Origin: Zygaena filipendulae
Lineage: Eukaryota > Arthropoda > Insecta > Lepidoptera > Zygaenidae
Length of the DNA: 64,000 nucleotides
Assembly: GCA_907165275.2 (NCBI GenBank)
Contig: OU015649.1
Coordinates: 5,796,001-5,860,000, forward strand
Direction: 5' to 3'
The notes beneath the pieces were generated by a model, which did not search any database, had not been told where the DNA came from, and saw nothing but the letters and a program-made list of their open reading frames with translations. The position numbers were made by a program, and so were the translations under genes. How positions within the stretch are numbered: the first letter of the stretch is position 1; each line of letters starts with the position of its first letter. Positions 35,701 to 47,700 of the stretch are shown piece after piece.

Positions 35701-38700
35701 CACGTCGCGTCGTACATAAATTTAGGAAACAACCGCGAAGCCGATGTGGAGTCTTGACATAGTATATTGACTGATATTTTATTTATTTACAGTAAATGTA
35801 CTTTTTTCCGTTCAAAATTTCTTAAAGGTGTTAAAAAACCTTTGTCGGATACCGAGTGGAGTTTGACTCATTCAGTCTTTAAATTGATCATCGATATTAA
35901 TTTTGCTTTGCTTCCAAAGCCAAAGAAAAGCCCACTTTATTTATCTCGGCATATCTACAGACGTTTTAACGCACTCATGGTAGATTGGAGTATCTAGTAC
36001 TTCCGTTACGTTTTTTTTTCCCTCTCTTCTCTCTCTTCAAATGCTTAAAAAAAAAAAAATAATAAAATAAGCTACCGATAGAGCATCAGGCACAATGATA
36101 GTTTTAAACCGGCCAAGTAAACCTTGGTTACGCCTCTTCCTGAAATAATATTGATTGCTTTATCGCTGATATACCTATATCTTTAAATTTTTCAATATAA
36201 CAAATTAGTACCCAAAAGAGAGCCTTCCGCTCGAAAAACTAACCAAGAAACGAATAGCTCTACTTGCGTTGTCGACTGCACAACGTGCAGAGACGCTGTC
36301 CTTGATCTGCTTAACCAACTGAAAGTCAATACCTCTAATGAAAAAAAAAAAAAAAACTTACTAAATACAGAAAATTATTGACCACGAAACGACCTATTCA
36401 CAATGCTTTAACTCACAATGCCTTAACTTTATCCCACTGTATCCCATAAATGAGGATAGACTCTTTGCAGAAGCAGCTTACAATAATGACTCTGATTAAT
36501 AAACATTTATATAAATACAAGATAAACAAAATATATAAATATTTTGTAAAATTATTCGTACAAGTCTAATTATATTTTTTCTCTACTCGTGTTCGCTGAT
36601 TTAACTTGGTTTATCATCGTTCTTCTTTCCCTATCTTTTACCTATTTCATGGTGAGCGCTAAACATCTACATAGTAAAACATCTCTAATAAATCTCGAGG
36701 ATGCAACGTCGCAGTATAATTGATGGTTAAACAAACTTACCTAGTGATGTTTGACCATAATTATACGAGACGTTGCATCCGAAGAGATTTATTACCCTCC
36801 CAGCCCATAGGTTTCGTTAAAAACTTATACATCTATAAGTATTAACGTTACCCCATGCCATGAAATAGGTGCTCTGAAAAAATGAGCTGGCACGGCGGCG
36901 TGCGGCAACGCAGGCGCTACGCCGGGTGGGGCGGGGAGGAGGGGTACACAGTAGTCAATTGAATATCTTTTTATTTTTGATTCTCCTTTAGAGCTCTAAA
37001 TAATTGTGTGCGATGCCAGTACATTGAAGAATGGACTACATAGTAAAACATCTCTAATAAATCTCTTCGGATGCAACGTCTCGTATAATTATGGTCAAAC
37101 ATCACTAGGTAAGTTTGTTTAACCATCAATTATATTCAAAACTAGCTGGTGCCCGCGGTTTCACCCGCGTTAATATTCGACCCTTGCAATGACATTAGAT
37201 TTTCTCAATCTTTTAAAACGTAGTGGTTATATACTCTTTAGTCTCAAACAAAATATAATCACATCATCTGTCTCTCGGAGCCTTAAAACTGTTACTCGCG
37301 AAAAATTTATTCAAAAGAAAAAAAATGCATACCTCTAAAAAGGTTTTATCATGTTCGTTATTGCATCATTATATTAAAGCTTTCGACCTTTGCATTCCGT
37401 TGAAAAATATTCAATGTACAGAATCCCGGATTCTACTCTTTTATTATAGTATAGATAAACGGCCGAGTATGAACTGCACTTGCGTCTCGAAGTTTGACAG
37501 AAGGAATCGTCCATCAATAAAGTCTCCTGTTGGTTAAATACCGTAAGGAATAAGGAGGTGCAAGCACCATATTTTGTTTCTTCCCATTTTAGGGTATTTT
37601 GTTTATTTCAATGGTCAGAAATTTCAAAATAGAATTATCTACATTTAGCTGCCAAGTTTCCATCCTTCTGAGGTACAGAGTACATTACCTATAGACAAGA
37701 TTTTTTTTTATTTTGTTTTCTGACCCAAGTGATAAATTTGATGCATAAGTAGAAGTACCATTATTTTTTACTACCCGGGAGCCTATCGCCAATTTTTTTT
37801 TTTAAGATTTCTAATAATATCCTAGCTTGTTATATCTTATTGGATAGCTAATAAAACGTAGATATTTTAAGCACATCTGCAGCATAACTGTCATAGATAT
37901 TTTTTTTAATAGGTATATTGGAAAGAAAGAAAGACTTTTTACGAATTTATTTCAATTTGCAATCGTCTACTACGACCTAGTTGGTTGAGTCAACTGTAAT
38001 TTTAGTGCTGAGAATAATAAAGGAACTCATCTACTACACAAAAACGGCAAACACGATTAATTTAGAGGAAAAACACGCTAAAAAAATAGGCCAATAGGGA
38101 AAAAAAACCGGCACTTTAAAAAAAAAATGTTTAAAGTCCAATATCTTGAAAACGGTTAAGTTTGAGGTACAATGTTACATAGTCAAATCAATCAGAAATG
38201 ATGGAAACTACAACCCCTTAAAGGATCTAGGTCGACTTAACCTGTAACCTTGTATAATTCAAAATAAGATACAATTTATAATAAATTACCGTAACATGTA
38301 GCTTTTCCAAGTATTCATTTATTAGAAGAAACATTATCGTTATCGTCGACATATAAGTCGACAGAGAAGAAAAAGTAATCCCCATTCCCAAGAATCTCGA
38401 CAACTACCGGTTCAACCTTCAAATAGCTGAATAGCATATACAAATAAATATAAATCATTAAGAGTAATACCTCAAACCATAGTAAAATGATACATACCAT
38501 TCAACAGCTATAGCTCGCAAATACATGGTTAAAGTGATAACAACAAATTCGATGGGTATTCCCACAATACTGCCGGAAGGACAGTTAAAATTATACGATA
38601 CGGACTATAGGTAGGTTACATTTGGATTAACCCTTTTACAAAATCACAAAATAAGGAAGGATTAAACTAAATAAAAATGGAATACATTATAAGCTTGTAC

Positions 38701-41700
38701 AAATAAATATAAATTATTACAAGTATAACCATAGTAAAATGATAATAAGTATAGGTATCTACTTACACTAATACAACAACTAAAGCTGTATATACATGGT
38801 TTATGATAATAACAAATTCGATGGGTATTCCCACAAAACTGCCGGAAGGAGTCAAGGACAATTGGACATAGATAAGCAATGGTATGTTAACCCACACTGG
38901 AGAAATTTTGAGTAAATCGTGTTTTAAGAGTAGGAGCGCCATTTTGTGTCAACATTTTTTATGTTCAATATTTAGTTACATATTTAAGAAATGTAATAAG
39001 GTAAACACATAATTATAAAACGTTCCCTAACTCTCAATAAATGGTTCTGAATCAATAACTTAATTTTGTGGGTGTTAATGCTTATCTGCGTCCAATTTAA
39101 ATTATACGATACCAACTATTATGTACATTTGGATTTACCCCTTTACAAAAAAAACACAAATACAATCATGATCTATCTATTTATCTCCTTCATTATATTT
39201 CACGCTTTAATTTTGAAAGAAAATTATCTACCATTTTATTCATTACAGTAAATATAAAGGAATTGTTTTATGTTCATGCTAGATACTTAAACGCGTTATT
39301 AAAAAACCTTGAGAAACAAAAATTATAAAATTCGGTCTCACCTGAAAGAACTTTTTGTGTTCATACACCAGTCTCGTGGCTCTCTTATTGTTTTTAGAAT
39401 ACATGACATACATGTTAAAACGGGGCTCCTGTAAAAGCAAATAAATGCCTATTATCTAATTACCTATTGTAATATAATAAACCTACGAACTCTTTATAAG
39501 AAACCGGAAAACTTTTAGCACAAGTCATAATTATATCTAGTGGCTTGTGACTCTGTTAAATAAACAAAACAATTTAAAACAACCAAAATATGTGAAAACA
39601 TCCTTTGGTTCCTCTTTCCTTTACAACCATTAATCCCTAAAAAGACTGTCATTTAATGTTCATTTCAGGTACAGAAGTCTTTTTCCCGGTTAAAGGAAAA
39701 TAAAAGTCATTTCACGAGTACCAATATCATGAATTTCAAAAAGCTATACCAAGAGTAGGTAATTGCAATTGGTTACAAACGAAAGTCAATTATAATAAAA
39801 ATCAAACAACGTAACGTTGACCAACTTGTTACTATTATTGAAAAATTTGTTCGGGTGGAATCTTGCAACTCAATTTTGAAGCAGGTATCTTCAACCGATC
39901 AGAGGCGTCTTTGCCTATAGTGCAGGGTGTGCGCTGCACGCGGGCGCAGCGCTCCTAGGGGGCGCCGAGCGCCGCTCACTACGGAGCCGCACTCGGCGCG
40001 GCACTTTCAACGACCAACGTAAAAAGAACTCCGCTTTGCATACATTTTGTATGGCGTCTGAAGTTCTTATATTGACTTACTAGGGGGCGCTAGGGTAATG
40101 TTTGCACACGGGCGCTACATGGGCTAGAGACGCCTCTGCAACCGATTGAATTGAAATTTCGTATATAGACGTAAAGTTTGGATGATAGTGCATGGTTTAT
40201 TATTTTTAGCGCATTTGAATAAAAGCTTCTTTTATTAACAAGTTATTAAAATTTTCTATCGAGACTTATATTATTACTAACTTGTATTCGTCTTCAAATA
40301 GAAGATGGTGAAATCCTTACTATTTATAAATGCGAATGAGAGTCTGTTTGTTTGTTACGCTTTCATGCCTTTACAACTCAACTGATCATCATAAAATTTT
40401 GCATACACTTTGTCAGAGGTACCTACAGAAAAGCACATAGGGTCCTTTTTATCCCAGAAATCACGTGGAAACTCCGAAATTAAAGTGTATGAAACCGCGG
40501 GGAACAGCTAGTTCCTAATACTTTTACAAACTGAAAACAGAAAAATCCATTTGTAGAGTTGGTTGATGCAATGGGGTAAATTACAATTACAGCAGAAATT
40601 TTATATTACTTGCATGACACATATTTTTCTATAAAATTATAATTGTTATTATCGAAAACGAATTATAATATTGTTTCTAACTGTAAATAGTTTATGTTTA
40701 GCGTGAATAAGTCGATTTGTAAATGATTATTCTCCTGGTAAGAAAATAGAGCAAGCAAGGGCCCTGGCCGATGATGCAAAATGCCCAACGCGGGTGCTTG
40801 TTACACAATCCCTAAACGTCAATGACATTTAAGTACTTACTAGCTGTGCCCCGCGGTTTTACCCGCGTGAGTTTTGGGACCAGGAACTTTGCGGACGCAG
40901 GCAGAATAACCTGCCAAAGTTTCATCACAATCGGACCAATGGTTTCGAAACGCATAGAGAACAGACATACAAACATTCATTTTTATTTACTTTTAAAGAA
41001 AAGATAATGTCATTGCTAAACGATCTAATGGATGGGCACAAAATCGCAAATTATGCTGTACGTTATTTGTTCTTTAAAGTGAAACTTCTTTGGACGCGGA
41101 AGAAAAAAAAATTTTGTGACACGTGTTATCGTACGACTTGGGAATCTAGGCCCTACTTGTATATAATCCACTTTACCTTTACACTGTTATGGAGGTCTAC
41201 TCTATCGCTATATGGGAGCTACATACCTATATATGTCGATATTGTAATTCGTACTTCGATCAGAAAATACCGATATATCCAACCCTGAGATCGCACTCCC
41301 TACCTCTTATAGCTACAGTAATTCCCCGCTGATATTAACTAACGAATTGGCAATAGACAATCTTCGAATTCTTATTACATCAACTAGTGCCTGCGGCTTC
41401 GCTCGCGTCGATGTAGATTTGTCAACAAATTTTTTATCCCTCGGGAAGGATACTTTTTCTGGATTAACCTTATGTTGTTTTCTGTACCCCTGACAACCTG
41501 CATACGAAATTTCATTATGATCGGTTGAACTGTTTAGACGCGAAAATGTGCACAACAATCAAACATACCTACTCACATTATTTATTTATTTATTTACTAG
41601 CCGTCTTACGCGGTTTCACCCGCGATAATTTTTTTCCCGCGGAATTGTTCCATGCAAACTTTGCAACCCCTTTTCGTCCCCTTAGGGGTTGAATTTTCAA

Positions 41701-44700
41701 AAATCCTTTCTTATCGGATGCCTAAGTCATACAAAGAACACACCCACCAAGTTTCAGGTCTGTGATTAGCGGGTTAGGCTATGCGTTGATCTATCAGTCA
41801 TTCAGGACAAAGCATTTTATTTGTATAGACTCGGGAAACAATCGGTACGAAAAATCTCTTTGACCTAACAGTTTCCAGTTTATAGTAGTAAAGGATTAAG
41901 ATTGTACTTACGTATCGCCTAAAGCATTGTCCCAATTTTCTGAGATCATTTTCACAGTGTCGCAGAGCTGGTAGGAACTCTTCGGAGTGGAATCGGAATA
42001 TACGTTCAATATTGGCAAAAATGTATGGCTTGGCCCCATTGAGTGTCTCCGGCAGGTCCTCGCGACTCATCTCCGGGATGTAGCCCTCTATGACGTGCCT
42101 CAGTCGCTCCACGTACACGTTCTCGGTGTGTATCAGCTCGTTCACGCGTTCCGTCAGTCGCCTGCGAGACACAATTTTTTTGACTACGAATTTTGTAGGT
42201 TTAGGTAATATTCGGTAATCCTTTAAAACTTTTTTAACGAGTACGTAACCGACTAATCCACTTCAATATTGTTCCAATAAATAATATGAGTAAAAAACAC
42301 AGTCGAATTGAGAACCTCTTTTTTGGAAGTCGGTTGAAAAAATAAACGTGAACATGATTCTAATGTTAGGTTATGTTAGGTTACAATTGATATTTACGGT
42401 ATGTACCTATGCATAAAAATGGCAATGCAATTGAATTATGTTATGTAATAATATACGTGAACCCTTTATTTACTAAACCTAATAAATTAAGATTCTTTAA
42501 AATTAATACTCACATTCGGTTGTTAAGAATCAGTTTTTTTTGGTTAATTTTATTCGAGTCCAATTATTAGCAAAATAAAAAACGACACTGTGTGAATATA
42601 ATTCACGATATTCTTTCATTTAAAAAGGGTTAAATTTTTAATTTTTATTTTCGCTGTATAATGTTTTTTAGGGATTTTCTAATGCTAAAACTTTTAATAT
42701 ATAAATCGATAAAACTTGTAAATATTTGGTTCATTAACCCCTGATGTAAGAATGACATATTTTTTTACAGCTATAGAGCCATAGTGATTACCTTCTCTCT
42801 GTATAGAGCTATAGTACTTCTAGTTTTTTAAATGTCAAGCATTGTAATAACAATGGCATTCTCATACAGCTTAGTTTTAAAGACGGAATAATATTTTAAT
42901 TGTGTCATTATATTTAAATTTATCTTTGTTATCATTATTATACCTTCTGACTAGCAAGTTAGATACCTGTTCATGTCTAATTTCATAAATTTACCTATGC
43001 AGGTAGGTAGGTATGATTATCATTAATCACATTTTTATCAATCAAAAGTAATTTCTGATTTTAATCAGATCTTATTAAGCAAGTAGTATTCGCAGTGAAG
43101 TTCTTTTAAACAAAGTTCGCAACCAACAGAGTACGTAACATCCAAAAAACAAATTAAGTTACGCTCGCTGGCCAAACTTTATGAGATAAATCAAAATAAA
43201 ATATTAAATAACAGGTACCTATATACTGCACGCTAGTATAAAATATAATTTGGATATGCAGTGCAATAAGTAGATACCAAATGCAAGCTGAACGGTAAAG
43301 ACACCAACAACACGATAAATAATAAAATAAAAGGTGTGCCAAAATTAGCCACAAATATTTACAGGGCTGAAAGTATACGTTATAACAAACAAGATGAGCG
43401 AAAAAATTATAAGTTTGGTAGTTTTTCTGAATATGAGGAAAATAAATTCATCGAAAAACTTCACCGTTACAAATAGCTAACAACTACATTCCCAAGTTAC
43501 ACAATACACGTAGCTCACTAATATGTAGATACTTATTCAAGGCACGCGCCACGCACACAGCGTGCGAAGCATCGGCTGTAGCCTGTATGCCTGTGTTAGT
43601 ACGATCGACTATTAACTAAGGTTATTGATCTTAAGATACCGGTGCACGGCGATGTGTGTGTAAAGCAATTGAGCGGCGAGCGCCTTCACAGGTTGTTTTC
43701 TTTTTGATTAATTTATTTCGTTGGAAAAAAAAAAGTTTTTTATTTTTTTCATCTTTTTATTTTATGAACATATTTATAACGGTGTACATAGTTACATACT
43801 TTAAACTCTGTAAATATTTGCAGCTAATTTTGCCACACCTTGTATAGTACTACTGTATAAAGTGATTCAGAAATGACCATAGCTACCTTAATCTATCTAT
43901 CTACACATAATAATTTTGTATCTATACGTAGCATGTTTGACATTGACAAGATTAAAAACTCGAACATTTTCGGACATTTAGTTTTGTCTGTTTATAGGTA
44001 TGTGGGTATGTAGGTTTGTCGGTTTATTTGAATGTATTTCATGTGAAACACACACTTTTTTGTTGAAACTATGGTTTATAGTTGTGCTAAATAGTTCGCT
44101 AGGGAATTCCAAAATTATACGTTTTGTAGTTTGTATGAGGTAGCCTTGACCGAACAGCACCGCCCGCGCGTCGACCATTCAAAAATAGATGATCACTAGA
44201 TACCTACACGTTAAAAAAGATTACGAGACGTAGAAAATACAGACTTATACTAATGTGTCTACAGACCGATTTCTATGCGTTTATTAATATATCGATCAAT
44301 GAATGAGTCATACGAGTAGAACTTTCCAATGGATAAAAAAATTGTTTTTATTTAAACCTGACTCGACGTGACTAAATAATATACGCTGATGATAATTTTA
44401 TGTAATTAAACAAACATGTTCAAACATTCGTTCCAAATTCTACAAAACGGCTTAGTTTAACTTATAGGTATTTTATACACACTACATACACTTACAGGGT
44501 AATGAATGTAGTATGGGGACAGTTTGTTAGAAGAGTTATAATATCTCTTGCATGCTCTGCCACATACAATCTGTCAGGGGTACAGAAAAGGTTATAGGGT
44601 ACTTTTTACCCGGAATTTCCGCGGGAACTCCCAAATTAAGGCGAGTAAAACCGAAGGGAATAGATACTAAGTTTTCTTTGTTTCCAAATTCCAATTGACA

Positions 44701-47700
44701 GAAATCTCAAAATATTACTCGAGACCTTCGAGTAAGCAAATGTTCGAAGCTCAGCTGATATACTATCACGGTTATCGCTGCTTATCACGTGCTATCTCGT
44801 CTACTAACAATGTAATGTGACTGCACTTGTCATATTTATTCAAGTCGAACAACTGAAACTTTGAACGCAGTAGGAGTATTTCAAGGTAGAATTTAACATT
44901 TTATTGTAACGCAAAGAGTTGTTACTTTGGTCACTTGTTTATCACAGCGTGACAAAATCACTCTCTTTTACAATGGGCATGTTGACTAATTTTTATTTTT
45001 TAGTCCGTCTTGTAGATTATTAAAAACATTGGACACGTATTTTTTATTTTTTTACGTAATCAAAAAATAACGGCGATATATTGAGTTGAAATTTCGCGTG
45101 ATGTCACTATTCCGACAGTTTGTATGGCGGTTTTGTGGTTAGTGACGTCACGACCTCCTCATCCTAAACTTTAATGCGCTTTATCTCTGTATATTTTAAT
45201 TTATTTAAAAAAGCAAAAAATACGTGTCTATTGTTTTTTTTATTTTCTAACTGACGGACTAATTAGAATTTTGATTTTTAATAGTAGTCAACATCCCTAT
45301 TATCTACTTATATCCGTTCCCTGCGGTTACTTTCGGAGTACCTACACGGGAAACGTGAATGAATGCAATATTTCATGATGATCGAGACATGAAACCAAAT
45401 AAATAAATAAATTCAATTTCACATTCCTAAGGATCAGGTACTTAGAATCTGCAAGTCATTGTCGGGTAAAAGTCATACCGAGTACACACGTATCGTCATT
45501 CGAATCAGACACCTCTCAGCAGCCATTTTACCATATTAAGGAAACTGGTTTTCAATATATATTTTTTTATAAAAAGAATAAAAATTAATAGAATCGTGTT
45601 TTTTTTTTTATGAGTCGACGTTTACTTAATGATTTCAATGTGCAATTACCATAATACTTGTGCCTGCGGCTCCGTTCACTTGGAATGATCAACCAGATCC
45701 ACCATCTATTTAACAATATTATTTTAACATTACTTTGGAGTTTCGTCCATTGAAACTCCGCACACTTAAGTGTTAAATAAATCTAAATTACAAAAGACAG
45801 TTTCGATGTAAAGAAAAAGACTCCATTATCGTGTACCTATATTGTTTATTATTTATATAGACATAACATGACAAATTCTATATGATTTTAAGTAGGTATA
45901 AAGCGAAGATAACTAATCACTTATAGTCAATACGTAGAGCTTTTTTGTGAATAAGTACAAAGTACAAAATTACACACACTAAGTAGCCTAGGCTCAGCTA
46001 CGTAACAAAGTGACTGTGTACTATGTAGATTTAAGAACTAACTTTACGTAATGAGTTGGTACCCACTTATACCAATCACCTATTGCTTTGTCCTTTTTTT
46101 CTTGTTTTTCTAATGATTAAGTTTCTTTTGTGGCAATAAAGTTTATTTAAATTTGAATTATTAGGAACTTTTAAACTTGCGATTATTTATTTTTTAGCAA
46201 CGCGGATGACTATTTGTTTTTAAATTATATAATTAATAATAATAATAATCCACTTCACAACAAACAGATCTACTTGATCCCACACTAAGCTTGTGTCGTG
46301 GAAACCAAGCAAACTTGGTAGGTATACACTACATATTATTAGGTACGTTATTTACTTTGTCCATCTCACTGAACGGAAATAGCCTTTCATATTTGTACCT
46401 ACTTGATTTGTTTATAGATAATTATTTATTGTATTTATTTACATACGCCACTAGTTAATTCGTGTTTGCTAATAATAACGCGTCGTTAGCAACACACAAC
46501 GAAACTAAAAACGAACTACATAGTTAGACGAGTTGATAATATTTACTGACCTTGCATCCTACGTAACTAAATGCCGACTAGTTAGTCGGTACGCGCCTTC
46601 AAACTATGATTAGTAGGTACTTATTTAATTCAATTACTAGCTAGCCCGGAAAATAAATCCAAAATATAAGTAATTGGCGTATTTGAAAACAAATTAGTAA
46701 AAATAGCAATGGAAAGGATATCATGATAAATATCATTTGTCAGCTATTAATAACAATGTTCACCATGGCAGCCTTAAGTATTATGAGTCAGTAAAAGAAA
46801 TCCTTATAGGATACAAGAAAAACCATTTCGGTTCCCGTGGAGACTTCGGGTTACAAGTTCTCCTACCGGGGGACCAATAGGCACCTATGCAGAGGCCGAA
46901 TCTACAACTTTTACTCCGGGGGATGAATATTAGGGGGCCAGTAGGTACGACCCAAGCATGGGGTACTAACTCTGGGGTAAAACGACTGGTATACATTTGA
47001 ATCTATCGACTACTTTTTGAGTTTTGCGACCACAAACATACGGATGCAGTATCTACTAATAGGAAAGATTTGATTTTTTTTGGGTTTGTTTGTTACGATT
47101 TAACTCAAAAACTACTGGATCGATTTCAAAAATTCTTTCACAATTAGAAAGCTACATTTTTCCTGAGTAGCATAGGCTATATTGTAATCTGGAATTCCCG
47201 CGGAAACTCCGAAATACCGAATCGCGGGTGAAACCGCGTGGGACAGCTAGTTTTTATATAAAAGACAATAAACATACTATGAATATAAATAACGTCCCAA
47301 ACTGAGTTCGGTAAAAAGAAATTTAAACAGGTTACAAAAATATTATTAATACATGATAGATGTATTTATACTAATAATATATTACAAACTAACCCAACCT
47401 AACTAACTGTTAATATATACGTATAATGTAATATCTTATTAACTGTTCCCGCGGATTTTCAAGTTATGAAATACAAATTACTCTAAAATCTAAGCTCAAT
47501 AGAAGATGGTCATCTCAATATTACAGACAGATGCGTCGATTTATATCCAATTCGTATAGTACTTTAATACTCAAGGTGAATCTTGTCACCGTACTTAACC
47601 ATATGAATAAACATCAAGGTGAAACTCGCACAGGTACGATCGCTACCACCACGTGTGTTTATATGTGCAACGGTGACCCTACCACGATCTCTCTAAATCT

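Larger units (their letters stand above)
31745..37133 (+). mobile_element. DIRS-type tyrosine-recombinase retrotransposon, full outline with decayed genes
   Basis: About 5.39 kb in Rho-GEF intron 3. Parts in order: left inverted terminal repeat (31770-31953, with unique outer end 31745-31769), 136-bp tandem repeats (32622-33297), gag relic (about 33480-33800), RT and RNase H relic (about 35341-36000), tyrosine-recombinase relic (about 36219-36345), internal complementary region (36667-36796), right inverted terminal repeat (36881-37064, with unique outer end 37065-37133). The internal region is the reverse complement of the two outer ends joined together, which is the diagnostic feature of DIRS elements and reflects their circular intermediate. 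The terminal repeats are identical over 184 bp while every coding part carries stops and frameshifts and Helitron-like copies lie inside. The likely reading is a nonautonomous copy moved recently by another element's proteins. Confidence 0.8.

Noticed and set aside
46781..46996. 71-residue minus-strand frame in Rho-GEF intron 1
   Set aside because: Pro/Arg-rich chance frame with no splice sites in phase with exons 1 and 2, which already join cleanly.
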